A stretch of DNA of 64,000 nucleotides, from NCBI GenBank assembly GCA_905221605.1, contig CAJNDS010000064.1, positions 74,182 to 138,181 of the forward strand. The letters are read 5' to 3'. A program made the translations under genes and the position numbers. The notes under the pieces are model-generated. The model ran no database searches, had not been told where the DNA came from, and saw nothing but the letters and a program-made list of their open reading frames with translations. The DNA is from Symbiodinium natans. Lineage: Eukaryota > Sar > Dinophyceae > Suessiales > Symbiodiniaceae. Of this stretch, positions 10,705 to 22,079 are shown piece after piece; position 1 is the first letter of the stretch, and every line of letters begins with the position of its first letter.

Positions 10705-10870
10705 TTAAGGATGTAGTGGCATGGAGCGGTAGAAGTGAGCAGTAGCGTCACAGAAGCGGTACAGCAGCAGAACTCTAGCAAGATGCAGCTCTGTTGCTAA
10801 GTGTGCTGACAAGCGCACCACATCCAGAAGCAAGTCGTCGCACACCTCACTTCGCCCTTGAGGCCTGGCA
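10705..10870 (-). CDS. candidate N-terminal exon of the lipase gene
   Basis: Minus-strand stretch encoding SEVCDDLLLDVVRLSAHLAT and ELHLARVLLLYRFCDATAHF. It is amphipathic and helical, lies 250 bases upstream of the main lipase exon on the same strand, and could be its N-terminal region. No splice pair was proven. Confidence 0.35.
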
Positions 10871-11037
10871 GTGATCGAATATCGAAGATATCGAAGGATG
10901 CTTTTTGGCTTTCGTATTGCTGCCACAAAAGGCACTTCACGACTCAAGGCCCAGGGGCGGCATGAGCTCAAGCTTCAATACATTGTGCATTGCCGGCCTC
11001 GGTGCGTGGCCATGTTTGAGTCGTTTCAGGCAGTCTT

Positions 11038-11105
11038 GCCACGTTGTGCCACGTTGTGCCACGTTGTGCCACATCGTGTCACTAAGTCACGAAGTCACGA
11101 AGCCA
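11038..11105. repeat. short tandem repeat CCACGTTGTG
   Basis: Three head-to-tail copies of the 10-mer CCACGTTGTG followed by a decayed copy and then AAGTCACG/AAGTCACG. No gene was recognised between 10.9 and 12.3 kb, apart from a coding-like minus-strand stretch near 11350-11270 (ATWTAGLRALLANAEAEDC). Confidence 0.8.
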
Positions 11106-12689
11106 CAGCTCCGCAGGGCACGGATCGGAGATATTCTTGCATTTAAGGACCAGGCCATTCACTCGGGGCCGGGGCAACGCGGTCGAACTCAGCATCTTCC
11201 TAGTGCGTTGTTCCAACAATGCCTCAATGTATAGTTGCTTAAACTTCCGGGGCGTTCCATGCAGTCAAATGCAGTCCTCAGCCTCCGCATTCGCCAGCAA
11301 GGCTCTCAAGCCGGCTGTCCACGTCGCAAAGCTCGGTGAGCCATGGGTGTACCTGGGGTCGTTTAGGGGGCTACTGTAGTACTGTAGTGCATCCTGTGGG
11401 TGCATGTCGTGTGATTGCTGCGAAATTGGCTGTGCAAACAGATTTAGCATCCTGCTTCACCGTAGTGTTGGCATGTCACTCCATCTCGCTCAAAGGTACT
11501 CAGCGCTCAGGAGCGCAAGGGATTGCACAACGGCCGCCTGCTGAGCCTGGACGCTGCTCGCTGGCTGCTTGGCTGAATGTGGTGTGATCTCCGACAATCG
11601 AAGTGAAAGGTTGCGAACCGCCACAGTGAAGAAGAGGCACTCCCAAGCAATTCCGAATCTGGGTTTCAAGATTCAAGCGAAGTGAAAGAGGCTGGCCTGT
11701 GCTGCTTCGAAGTGGACTTGCCGGCTGGGCGTGAGGCAGAAGCATCGCCTCAAAAACTTGCAGCCGCCTGAACCATAAGTTTATATAGTCTATTGAGTGC
11801 TATTCTCTCCATCGCGGTATCCGCTTGCCACCGAAATTACTTGGCAAGTGACATGAAGCACTTCCAGCGAGATTCATGACGCTGCAAACGATCTGCGCCA
11901 GCTTCGTTCCTCGCCACAGCGAGAGAGAAAGAGCTCTCAAAGGGTAGCCCCACCACAATGGTGTGCAACAACTGGCAACAGTGTGGAGATCCGAGAGCGG
12001 TCCGGAGAAGCCGCTCCAGACTTCGTCTTGGCCGCGGCCGCTCCACGTCTGAGGCAAACACTCTTATGAGCACTCCAGTAGATACCGTGCTAAGGGGCTG
12101 GGAGGCGTCCTGTCAATATCCGGTTTAGATAGTGCGCACATCTGAGCGCATGCAACACTAAGTCGCAGCATCAACTAGGTGACACGACTTGGCTGGAATC
12201 CTGCCCAAACGAATGGATCTTCCTGTTGAGCTACTCCGGCGGCTCCTGATGCACGAGTCGTCTTCACGAGGTGTGGCGCTGCGTCACTGGTTTCTTCACA
12301 GACATGTCACATGAGCATGAAAGCGTCACAGGCTGCACCCGAAAGTCCCGCTTCATCTTGTGGAGCACGACGCTCGGCCGGAATTGGCACAGTAAGCATC
12401 AGGAATGGCCCATTCTGGCCAAGGTAACGAGTCTGGAGATGCTTGATGTTGAGGCTTTGTTTCAACTCATGCGCGTGTTGGGAAGCTCATTGCTCAGGTC
12501 AGCAGTCGAGCACTTGCGGCACAAGCTAGTAGGACTCTATGTTGTCCCCGAACAAGAAAACCACAGCGCTGCACTGCACATGCTGCACTGATGCCGAGCC
12601 AATGGCTTTTTGAGAAAGGCAGACCATGTGACACAAAAAAACAAGAAAAAAGCCAAGCGCACCAGGATCCCTGCATCCTCCATTGTGGC

Positions 12690-13415
12690 TAGTCCTGCCC
12701 CGGTTTGCCTTTCATAGATGTCCCAAAACATGCCAAGTACGGGCCAAGCTCTCTGGTAGACTTCGAGCACCCGGCAAGAGTGCGTGGGCAATGGCTCTTC
12801 CGGCAATATCCTGAGAACTGGAGAGTGGGGAGCTCCAGGGTTTGCAAAAAGCGACTTCGTCTGAGAAGGTCTGAGATGGCCACGCCAGCCAAAGCGGCAG
12901 GAACCTCTTTGGGTAGATCTAGCCAGTCTCTGGGGCCACTTGCGCGGCTTGAGAGGGAGCTTGTGGCAGCTTGTGGCAAGTTGCAGCAGGGATTCTGCGG
13001 GCGCTTCCCCCAGGTCTTCGTGTGGCGTGTTGCAATCCACAGGTTTTGGAGCCGAAAAGCTCTGCATTAGCCCTGCATAGCCCCGCATGGTTGCTCTTGG
13101 TCCTTGAGCCGCCAGCCCCAGCGGCTCGTGTTGCGGCAGCGGCGGCCAGTCCCACCTTTCCGAAACAGCGTGGAACAGCATGCTGATTTCGTGGCCATTG
13201 ATGCCCGGCTGCGGATTTCCACCCCTGTTGCGGGATGTCAGTGCCTGTTCTCCAGATTTGCTCTGCAACGCTGCTGCCTGGCTTGCGGGCAGGATGCACG
13301 AGGGAGGTTGCAACAGCGAGCCGACAGGATTTGCACAAAGACCTGGCGTGCAGAGCCTTGGCAGCCTCCTCAGAAGCCGCTGTTGCAGCAATCCGCGGCA
13401 CCAAGTCCTAAGCAA
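12690..13415 (-). CDS. unknown long open reading frame
   Basis: A minus-strand open frame of more than 240 codons. Coding-like parts are INGHEISMLFHAVSERWDWP, EDLGEAPAESLLQLATSCHK and HSCRVLEVYQRAWPVLGMFW. A second long frame overlaps it on the same strand, so one of the two is a shadow. No family was recognised. It may be a fused exon and intron, since the N-terminal part is Cys/Arg/Leu-rich and less protein-like. Confidence 0.35.
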
Positions 13416-13852
13416 GACCCAGCGGCGCGGAACTCAACCCCAATCACATTAGCTGCCGCTTTCGTGTCTGCTCTGTCATTACTCGTCAAAGTCCTATGTA
13501 AAGGAATGCAAGGGGTCCTTACATCAGAGTCCACACGACCCTGAGGTCGTCACAGCTGGGAGCAGAGAGGCATAGGCCACTTCCACCTAGCAGAAGTTGG
13601 AGGGCTGAAAGCCGCAACATGCTTCAAAAGGGAATGATGACATGTGAGTCTCTTAGTTTCCGGCAACTGCAGCTGCGATCTCCTGCCAGCCTGCCTCCGA
13701 AAGCAAACGCCAACCGTTGAAAATCCATGGCTGCCCCGCCCACCACCCCCCCCCACACGGCCGGCATGCCTGCTTGCGACCCATTTCGGCAGCAACTGCT
13801 CGTGTCGAGGCCGAGCCGACCTGACGTTGTGAAGAGTGACGGAACAAGCGTG

Positions 13853-14727
13853 TCATAAGAATATGCAAGCTGGGTTTTGTAGTTCTGTGATGCAGTCGAT
13901 GCTTTCATCACTTTCATCAAGTAGTGGATCGATCTGTTCCTTGGACGTATTTTCTTTCATGCTAGCGGCCGTCTTTGCGATGAGGCTTTCCTTCGCGATG
14001 CCCACGGCTTTTGCAGCCTGCCTGAGAAAGCGTCTGCTAATGTCTAGCAAGGTGCACAGAACACATGTGAAGACTTGGCATCAAGCCTGGCCGCCAGTGC
14101 AACTTCCTTGGAGGTCTTGCCGGACCTGCTGAAGTTTTCACCCGGCTCACGTCTGCTGCCTGAAAGATACCAAGGCACGGAGTGCCTGGCAGCCCTGTCT
14201 GCCACTGCTTCTGCAGCTTTTCGAGCCCCCAGGAGTAGTGCCTCCTGGGTCGCATTCGCCTCAGCCAGACCAAACCACCTATTTGCCATTTGAGGTCAGG
14301 TATGGCTGAGGTTTGCAAAGAAGAACAGTAGACAGGACATGAACATTTTGCAGGTTTTCCTGGCAGCTCCACTTTGTCCTACGCGAACGCGCTACAGTGG
14401 CTAAAGTGTCAGAGCCCTCATCTCTGCCACGAAATGCAGGAAGTGTGCTTTGGGATCGCCATGCCTTAGCAACCGTGCAAACATCTTTCGGACTGCTTCC
14501 GCTGTGGCACCCTCATATGGTCCAGAGTCTAGGAAATCGTTACATCCTCGCAAACGGGCCTCCAAACAGGCAGACGTCATGAGCATGGGCAGTCCGTGCT
14601 TCAAACTCGAGGCAACTTCCCTTGATAAGGGGCACGAGATGGCACGGGCACACATGTGATGCATGGATCTGCACTTAACTGCGCAGCTCTGAAGCTTCCC
14701 ACCTCTACACATTTCTGGGTGACCCAA
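13853..14727 (-). CDS. C-terminal exons following the ARM/HEAT-like exon
   Basis: Three coding stretches on the minus strand downstream of the helical-repeat exon. Near 14620-14415: SSLKHGLPMLMTSACLEARL and GATAEAVRKMFARLLRHGD. Near 14287-14060, after a GCAAATAG acceptor: WFGLAEANATQEALLLGARK and GKTSKEVALAARLDAKSSH. Near 14045-13860: RFLRQAAKAVGIAKESLIAK and LLDESDESIDCITELQ. All are strongly protein-like and helical. They probably belong to the same gene as the exon at 14.8-16.3 kb, but a separate gene is possible. No family assigned. Confidence 0.5.
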
Positions 14728-14798
14728 GGTGCTGGATGCTCAGCTTCTCAAAGCTTTGCATGACCATGGCCTTCAGGATGTGGTCAGTTATTCCCACC

Positions 14799-16268
14799 TC
14801 AGCAGTCACAATGCCAACTGGCTGTGGCTGAGGTTGGATTCCTGAAAGCATGGAGCCAAGCCGCCACCAACTTGCTGGCCGCCGCCATCAAGGCAGAAGC
14901 AGTGGTATAGACCATGAACACATCAGCCAGCCGCTCAAGCAGAGGCCCATCTTGGTAGACCGCAATCTGTAGAACCCTTGGCAGAATTTCTGAGGCGTCC
15001 CCTTTGAAAGGTCTGTCCGCAAGAGCATGCGCGGCCAATTGCTGGATATGACCATCTGGATGTCCAAGCCCCGCAGATAAGCACTCAAAGGATCTTTGAG
15101 TTAGCGGGGCCTTGCTCAGCAGTTCAAAGCATCGTCTAGAGTGGCAATCGCAGCACATGCTCCACAAAATGACCAACGCTTCGCTGACATGTGTACATGG
15201 AGCGCATGAAGCCTGAAGCAGAGATGCGCACAAATCCAACGCGTGTTCTTGCATCTCACTCTCGGCCGGGAGGGCTGCCATTGCCACGCAAACGCTGTCG
15301 GCCAAACGCAGCCCACACACGCTGCCACTTCTGGCAAGTGCAGCCAGCAGGGGTGCCGCACAGGGCAGCAAATGCTCAGGAGATCGTCCGCCGAGCAGCG
15401 TCTGCAATGCTTGGATGATCGGCTCATCGAATTCACTTGTCAAGGGTGCGAGGCCCCCCAGAGCCCCGAAGCGGCGCTCGGTAAGCGCCAGCTGATGTCC
15501 GGTGACGTATCTGGGATCCCAGTTTGCCAACTGCTTCAAGACATCCTGTCGGAGTGGGCCTGCGAGAACCACCAACTCTGCCACATCCGACACGCTGTTG
15601 CGCAGGCATCGACAAAAGCCACTTACCAAACTCAACGGCATCTGAGGGTTCGACCACACTTCTTGAAAGTGTGAGGCAAACAACACTCGCGACTCAGCAG
15701 ACTTCGACACTTCAGTCAGAACTGCCAACCCTTCCTCCACAACTTCTGCATCAAGAAGACCCAGCACAACGCTGAAAATTTGTGCTGTGTCACTAAACAA
15801 AACGCCTCGAGAGCATACCCTTTGGAAAAACCGCAAGCTGTCAGCGACCAGCAGAGGGGAGCTCAGACCATTTGTCTGAGCACTGACAGCTGCAGCTAGG
15901 CAAAGAGCTTCCTCGTTGACCTCCAGAAATTCCGAAGCAAAGCACAGAGAAACATGTCGAACATCCATCGCGCGCTCATTCTCAAGCGGTTGCGAAAGAA
16001 GCTGCTGAAGCCCCCTGGTGATGTGATTGCAGTCTCGGCCGATGGTTGCAATCAGTGTCAAAAGGTCATGGCCGGAGCTCGTGTGAAGGCCTGATGCGCC
16101 CAGAGTCTCGTCATATGCGTCTGGCACGTTGGCTGCCATAAGCACATGCTGGAAGAAGTTGTCTACCAAATAATCCTTGAGCTCCCGGTCCTGTTGCCGG
16201 CTCAAAACCCGCAGAATGGCAACCAAGCTATCATAACTTGCCAGCCCCTCGTCAGTGTTGAAATCCAC
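14799..16268 (-). CDS. ARM/HEAT-like helical repeat protein, large exon
   Basis: A 1.4-kb uninterrupted minus-strand exon that starts at 16268 right after the acceptor GCCCGCAG (first residues VDFNTDEGL), so it lacks its own start codon. It encodes almost only alpha-helical Leu/Ala-rich repeats, for example SLVAILRVLSRQQDRELKDY, EEGLAVLTEVSKSAESRVLF and HIQQLAAHALADRPFKGDAS. The pattern suits ARM/HEAT solenoids that act as protein-binding scaffolds, loosely like proteasome chaperone PSMD5. I cannot name the family. At the 3' end two frames stay open: the main one stops after NPTSATASWHCDC, while another, after a TTTCAG acceptor near 14838, reads GIQPQPQPVGIVTAEVGITD and stops at 14719, so an intron near 14.85 kb is likely. 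Confidence 0.6.
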   Translation of the reverse strand: MDFNTDEGLASYDSLVAILRVLSRQQDRELKDYLVDNFFQHVLMAANVPDAYDETLGASGLHTSSGHDLLTLIATIGRDCNHITRGLQQLLSQPLENERAMDVRHVSLCFASEFLEVNEEALCLAAAVSAQTNGLSSPLLVADSLRFFQRVCSRGVLFSDTAQIFSVVLGLLDAEVVEEGLAVLTEVSKSAESRVLFASHFQEVWSNPQMPLSLVSGFCRCLRNSVSDVAELVVLAGPLRQDVLKQLANWDPRYVTGHQLALTERRFGALGGLAPLTSEFDEPIIQALQTLLGGRSPEHLLPCAAPLLAALARSGSVCGLRLADSVCVAMAALPAESEMQEHALDLCASLLQASCAPCTHVSEALVILWSMCCDCHSRRCFELLSKAPLTQRSFECLSAGLGHPDGHIQQLAAHALADRPFKGDASEILPRVLQIAVYQDGPLLERLADVFMVYTTASALMAAASKLVAAWLHAFRNPTSATASWHCDC

Positions 16269-16399
16269 CTGCGGGCCAGCAACGCTCCGGATCTAACAGT
16301 ATCTAACTGTCACTGCCCTCTGGGACGGGTCACTGCAGAAGCTTGCGCTCGGACCTGCATCAGTTCGGCTGCAATCCTCGCAAGAAGCTTGGAATGAAT

Positions 16400-16960
16400 G
16401 GCAGCAATGCTTTGTCTTTGCCTGACTCTGCTGAACTTGCCGAGGTCTCTAGGCCTTCGGTCCAATTCAGCTGCTCATCTCATATAAAGCACCATAGACA
16501 TCAACCATTGGAACAAGCTGTTTTGCTGTGATTTTGCTGTTGTGTGGTTGTCATTGCTCCGTCATTCCTTGTCCTCCATTGTCGGCGCGGGAGAAAACAA
16601 ATCACGGGATGATAGTAAGAACAGACTAGCGGATATCAGGCCTGAATTTGCTCCAAGAAGAATGCAGTTGAAAATCAAAGCACGCGTGGGCACACCCGTG
16701 ACCCTCCTCCAAGCGGAAGAGGAACCCAGCAAAAAGAGGGGGGGGGACAAATGAGGCTGCTGTCTTTTTGCGTCGCTTTCGAGTCCAGCACCAGGTCAGA
16801 ACTCTCTGTCCTCCTTTTTCGGCCCTTTTGCTTGACATCTTTTTACGCTGCTCACCCTCCGCATGGCCTAGGTGGTGTGCTTCGAAGAGCTCGGATCGAC
16901 CCTCAGTCGGCTGAAGCCTCTTGTGCCGTGCCTTCTCTTGGGGTGGCCTCTCTTGTTTCC
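16400..16960. other. no gene recognised
   Basis: No protein-like frame stands out. It holds a short G-run at 16739-16746 and no other repeat of note. Confidence 0.4.
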
Positions 16961-17579
16961 CTAATATGCAGGTCCAAGGCCCCTTATGTCATTCTGGGCC
17001 GAAGGTGCTAGGGATTGACGAGTCCGTCTCAATGTGCCTGTTTGACCTGTGACTAAATACAACTTAAACACAACACAGCCGACCCCAAAAGCAACTCTGT
17101 CACATGTTGTGCGGGCAGAAGCAGAATCGTCCTTGCCAAGCTTGATCTCTGGCCCGGAGAGGGGTCCGTCAGCAGTTTCGAGGCACAGCTTGCCACAGCG
17201 TAGATGCTGGCAGGCCTCAATGACAAGCCACATCTAACTCACCCACGGGGCAATTTCTCGATTTTTCACGTGCTCTCCGCCTTGAGGAGGCGTCCACCAC
17301 CAAGTCCCAAACAGCCTCACATGGCAGGCCCCTTCTTGCATTCTTAGGAAAAGTGTGCGGCGCGTGTTCTCTTCCAAGGCTTGCGCCGGAATTGTCGGGC
17401 TCTGTGCTGCGAGCTGGAGGGCCAATTCCCATTTTCCTCGTGTCGATACTGCTCGGGCCACCTGGGCAGGGGCTCAGGCAAAAAACAAGTTGGCAGGTAT
17501 TAGCAACATTTGTTTGATGAGTAGAGGCGGAAAGCAGATGAAAGCAGGCGTTTTGAATCTGTGCAATTCGGGGACCCAC
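16961..17579 (-). CDS. unknown, candidate exons
   Basis: Minus-strand stretches encode TRKMGIGPPARSTEPDNSGA and CEAVWDLVVDASSRRRAREK (about 17460-17240), then CGKLCLETADGPLSGPEIKL (about 17200-17130). Composition is mixed and partly low in complexity. No domain seen. Opposite-strand frames are also open, so coding status is uncertain. Confidence 0.25.
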
Positions 17580-17879
17580 CGGCTGGCCTCAGCACAAGCT
17601 GCTTGCCACTCGTCAGACTTCTCTGAAAACGGGCAGTTTGCACACGCCGCCAGGCAATCCCAATGCGCCTGGGAATGCGACAGCTACTGCAGCTGTGGAA
17701 TCAATGACGATGGAGCTGCTATGACTGCTGTGATGTAGTTTCCATCACTTCAGGCGCTCGAAGCTGCAGAAAGCTACCAAGCAGACCTTTGCGGCCCATT
17801 GCAAATCCTCAAGGAGCCTGGCCTAGCTGGATCAGCGGCTCAGGCGTATGGACCGACAAAGGATGTGCGGCCGTTTGCT

Positions 17880-18095
17880 TGCTTTGCTAGCTTGCGTGGT
17901 TGCTTTTATTGATTCTCGCCTGGCGGCTATTTCTGTGGGTGCATATGCACATGCGTGTGCACGTGCACTTGTGTGAGAGGGTGGGTTGCCATTGCGTGTT
18001 GCTACTTGGCTGTTGTGTTGTTTGCTTGTTTGCCCGTATGTACGAATGTATGGTCTTGTATGCGTGTAGATAGTATGTTTGTTTCTCAATAAAAT
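17880..18095. repeat. TG-rich low-complexity stretch
   Basis: The plus strand is rich in TGTG, TGCATATGCACATG and TTGTTTGCTTG words, with purine/pyrimidine alternation. No gene was recognised from 17.6 to 18.5 kb. Confidence 0.6.
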
Positions 18096-18539
18096 GTGGC
18101 ATTCTTGATTGCCTTTTCCAGTGTATGTGGCTGTGTGCGAAGTATGTTCTGCCTTGGCTCTTTCTTCTTATGGCCTCGCCGGATAGCGCACTGCGCAAGT
18201 TTCTGGGCTTGTCGCATTGGCTTGCCTTGGACCACTCTTCAAACCTGTATTGGGTATCTGTTTATCTGGTCCTGGTGGTGCGTTTACTGTTACGAACTTC
18301 AGGACTAAACTGCAACAGGTAGGGGAAAGAAGGGGCTGGCATGCACTTGCTACGCGATGCTACACGGCGCTACACGCCTCCGTGGCAGCCGTCCGAAGCA
18401 AGGGAAGCAGCGCAGTGTGGGCGAAGCGCTGTTGAGCAGCCTGCTGCGCCGCTTCCGAAGCGGCAAGGAGGCCTTGAACCCAAAACATGCTCATGGTTCG
18501 CATCTTTGAACTTCTCTCTCTGTGATTATGAGGATGAAG

Positions 18540-19060
18540 CGCGAGTCTGACTTGCCCTATGCCTTGCTGAGCTCAAGGCCCAAGTTCCTCCCATCCTATC
18601 GACGTGGCATGCTGAACAGTCCAACCACAACGACAACAACGTCGCAGAGCAACCACAGTTGCCTGTAGTGCGCGCAAGAAGGCAGCCGCCACGTCCAAGG
18701 ACAAGTGCGGAATAGTTGGCAACTCGTTCCGCCCAATGTAAATCTTCCTCGGCAGCAATGCGGACACAAAGGATGCGAGATATGGTGAGGTCTGAAGGCA
18801 CATGACTTGCTAGTCGTTTGGTCGGCCAAGCAGCTTGAAGTACAAGGCGATAGCTTGCAATGCTTCGTTCTTGACAGGTTGCCACCCACTCGTTGGCCTT
18901 ATGCACGTGTGGGAGAGTGACACTACACGCGACACGGTGCTGAGAACTCTGCAGCCAAGCCACACGTTTTGCTGCGGTGCCAAAGCAGAGAACCATGCAT
19001 TCAAGGCCTTGTGGCAGAAGGGTGTGTGCTGCTTTGAAAATCTGAAAGCAGGGACTTGAA
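18540..19060 (-). CDS. unknown gene, partial
   Basis: Not recognised. A minus-strand stretch encodes FCHKALNAWFSALAPQQNVW and PVKNEALQAIALYFKLLGRP (about 19020-18820). It is followed in another frame by SDLTISRILCVRIAAEEDLH and WAERVANYSALVLGRGGCLL (about 18790-18660). A short intron near 18.81 kb would link them. Globular, helical composition with several Cys. No start codon assigned. Confidence 0.4.
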
Positions 19061-19079
19061 GTAGATCCGATCTGATGGT

Positions 19080-19920
19080 GCTATGGTCTGTAGACCTGAG
19101 GCCCCCAACGAAGCACAACAAATTCCAAAGATAACTGCTGCAACATCAACTTGTCATGTGAACGGGAGCAGATGTGCTGTGACATTGCTTCTCTTCTGTG
19201 AGACAGCACTGGTTGCACCCGTGATGCTCCCTTACAGCTTCCCTAAACATGAGATAACTTACTAGATAGGACTCAATGTTGCAAGCTCGGCAAGCATACG
19301 CCGGATTGGGCCTTCTCACGCTGCGCTGGCGAGATGTACGGCCAACTGAAGAGCCTCAGGCCAAGACCACGACTACCTTGCTACAGTGGCCTTGATCGCG
19401 CTGCGGCAGTCGTGCTCGAAGGAGCACGTCTAGGGTGGAGACAGCATGGCAAGAAGACTTTACGTCTTCAATTTAGCTTCATGCTGATCAGCGATACTGA
19501 GCTTTGGACACAGCATACTTCAAAGTGTTGGCAGCGTGGTAGGAAGCGCAAACATCGCTTCCCTGCAGCACCTGCGAGCACACCTTGCCCGGAGAGCTTT
19601 GCAAACTACACATCAGCTTACCAGCGCACACCCGCACACGGCGCACACGCACGCTTGAGGAAACAGCAGCGTGAGTCTCGCCACTTGATGCCACATCTAA
19701 CTGTATCGAACCTAATATGAAGTCACAAAGAAAGACCAGAAAGGCACCCACCCATCAATACCCCGAGAGCGCTGCGTCCACAGCGCACGGTGATCGTCGA
19801 AGTTGAAGGAGCGAAGCCTGCTGCGAGACCACTACTCGCCGGTCGCCCTCACAAGCCGGCTAGATGCAGGGTGGTGCAGCGGCCAAATGAAGCGTAACAA
19901 AGGCCGCATGAAAAAGCCCA
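19080..19920. other. no clear gene
   Basis: A plus-strand open frame of 128 codons (19334-19720) and minus-strand frames overlap here; none has convincing protein character. Nothing else was recognised. Confidence 0.4.
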
Positions 19921-19924
19921 ACAA

Positions 19925-20204
19925 CATGAACGGTAAATTCACGCTTCACGTTGCGAATTGTAATTTCCCTTTCGTTTTGGACTTCTATACTCTTAACACG
20001 GGGCAAAAGACAAGAAAAGAAGTGAACCTGCGATAACCGTGAATACTCCGTGAATAGAATGAAGATATGAATAAACGTGCGTTCACTTTGCTCACGTTAC
20101 TACTAATTTAACTGTTAACGTACTTCGCATCCTTATCCTTTATTAGGATTGTAAGTATACTGTCAATGAACCTTAATCATAGTAAACGGGAAAATAATAT
20201 GAAC

Positions 20205-20206
<2 letters not shown>
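19925..20206. other. AT-rich island
   Basis: About 280 bases clearly richer in A and T than both neighbours, with words such as TAATTTAACTG and ATCCTTATCCTTTATTAGGAT. It ends at a GA microsatellite. No frame or RNA was recognised. It could be an insertion of foreign or organellar origin. Confidence 0.5.

Positions 20207-20240
<34 letters not shown>
20207..20240. repeat. GA dinucleotide microsatellite
   Basis: About 16 AG units in a row at the right edge of the AT-rich island. Confidence 0.95.
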
Positions 20241-20242
<2 letters not shown>

Positions 20243-20395
20243 TCTGGAACAAGCAGACCCGGATCGGGCCTCCTTCCCCCTGAGCCAACCCTTCCCCCCA
20301 TGCAAAATTTTCTGAGCCGCCCCGCCCTGACGCTTGGAGAGCTGCAAACCGAATGCTGCAGAGGTCCCGCCCGTGCTTTTGCAGGGGGTGCCTCA

Positions 20396-20562
20396 AAACC
20401 CCCCCCACACCCCCCCACCCCCCCCCCCACCCCCCACCCCCCCACCCCCCCCCCCCCCCACCCCCCCCCCCCCACCCACCCCACCCCCCCACCCCCCCCC
20501 CCCCACCCCCCCCCCCCCACCCCCCCAGCCCCCACCCCCCCCCACCCCCCCCCACCCCCCCT
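20396..20562. repeat. C-rich low-complexity tract (CCCCCCA)n
   Basis: About 165 bases composed almost only of C runs separated by single A residues. It opens poly-Pro and poly-Gly frames on both strands that are not genes. Confidence 0.95.
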
Positions 20563-20753
20563 TTCCTCCTTTCCTGTCCTGGGGCCGGCGGCAAGCGTTT
20601 ACAATTAGCCTGCGTGTTGCCACAGGATCCCCAAAAGGGACCGATTGCACGACGCCTCTCAAGCCCTGAAGCCTAACAACGCCTTCACACCTGCGGGTTA
20701 TCACCGCTGGGCAGGCCCATGCTGAGCGTCGCGTAGCACTACAGATATTACAG

Positions 20754-20990
20754 TTAGTAGCCAGGCGGAATCTGCAATTTCCGCGAAGAAGATGCTGACA
20801 ATGCGAACGAGTTGAAGCTTCTTTTCTCAGTCAGAAAAGGAGGTGAGGGGTGCAGGGGTGCGCCTAATGCTGTATTGGATAAGCCGCATGCTTCCTTATT
20901 TTGCTTGGCCTCTAGAGCACGCCGCTGCTCAGGCGGGAGGGAAGACGAAGAGACGAGTGCGACGCACTTGCGGAAGGAGTCGACATCCAT
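20754..20990 (-). CDS. candidate small gene or exon, unknown
   Basis: A 78-codon minus-strand frame begins MDVDSFRKCVALVSSSSLPP, continues EQRRALEAKQNKEACGL and ends QIPPGY-stop. It is protein-like in its first half and Ser-rich later. No family was recognised. Confidence 0.35.
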   Translation of the reverse strand: MDVDSFRKCVALVSSSSLPPEQRRALEAKQNKEACGLSNTALGAPLHPSPPFLTEKRSFNSFALSASSSRKLQIPPGY

Positions 20991-21039
20991 CGCAGGAGTC
21001 AGACAATGACATTATGGTTTCATGACGAGTCATGGGTGC

Positions 21040-22070
21040 ACTGACTTCTCAATCTGTCCAAATCCACCTGGTTGTATCAGAATCGACGCTTGAAGTCTCT
21101 CTGCATATGTTGGTACGGCTTCCCGGAATTCCGGGTTGAGCTCATCACAAAAGACTGAGCATGGAGGTACTGGAGCTTGAGACAAAGCAAAGATCGGACG
21201 CATGGCCAAAACTCTGAATTCCTCAGCACTTGAACGCACAGGCCGATCGAGAAGCTGGGCGGACAGCAGCTCGGAGTGCCTTTGAAACATCTTCGCCAAC
21301 CTCAGCCACAAACTGCCACAAACCGGGCACTTTAGAAGCGGGTGCAACGGACGATGTCGTGACGAGGATTTCTGTGGCCGGGCCTTCACGGGGTCATCGC
21401 CGGCATTGGCAGCATGCCGAGCGATGCATCCCGCCAATTCCTCCTCAGGCGGCCGTGGCTAATGGGAGGCAGACTCGATCGCAGTAGAGCCCGAAGAGCC
21501 AACATCCATATGCCTATCCTGAAGCTCGAGCTGAGCCTGTGGGAGGGCACCTGGCATGTTTCCAAACTGTGCATCTCCCCCGGAACCAAAGTACAAGAAG
21601 CTCGCCTGCTGCATCTGCCACAGCCTCGAAGGAAGCTTGGACACTCGAGAACTCTAGAGAACGTCCCCCTCACCCCAAAAGCCCCAAAAGCCCCCCCCTC
21701 TCCTCGACCTTCTTTCGCCTGACAGATCACGATGGTGCCCGCCTTCAGATCAATCCCCATGGAGGCTGCAGTCTGCCCGCTGAGGACATCCTCCCATGTC
21801 TTGCAACAGTAAAGAAAGAAGTGTGCGCGCCCCCCACCCTGCTCAGACTACACTGTGACCGCCTGAAACATCACAGCTCGAGCAGCGAATTCAGCTGCAA
21901 GCTTTGCAGCGGCTGCTTGGTGAACACCATGAGCAATCGCAGCCTTGAGAAACTTGAGAAGCTCTTCAGCTGCTGCAAGGAAACGTGTGCCAACGGAACC
22001 CTTGCTCTCCAGTTCTTTGTCGCAATCCCCCTTGCGTCCAAGCGGTGAAACTGGGCATTTGAGCAGGTCT
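21040..22070 (-). CDS. unknown exons downstream of MCM10
   Basis: Three protein-like minus-strand stretches. About 22070-21855: GDLLKCPVSPLGRKGDCDKE, then FLAAAEELLKFLKAAIAHGV and AAAAKLAAEFAARAVMFQ, which starts after a GTGCAG acceptor and ends at a possible GC donor. About 21635-21460: SRLWQMQQASFLYFGSGGDA and LPQAQLELQDRHMDV. About 21310-21050: WLRLAKMFQRHSELLSAQLL and NPEFREAVPTYAERLQASIL. They could be extra 3' exons of the MCM10-like gene or a separate gene. No domain recognised. Confidence 0.4.
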
Positions 22071-22079
22071 CCCTGCACA

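Noticed and set aside
10470-10781. long Gly- and Pro-rich open frames
   Set aside because: They are produced by the GGA microsatellite alone.
19334-19720. possible integrase-like plus-strand frame (GLLTLRWRDVRP)
   Set aside because: The resemblance is limited to about twelve residues, and no catalytic Arg-His-Arg-Tyr set follows.
20163-20704. Gly/Trp- and Pro/His-rich open frames of more than 100 codons
   Set aside because: They are translations of the C-rich low-complexity tract on both strands.
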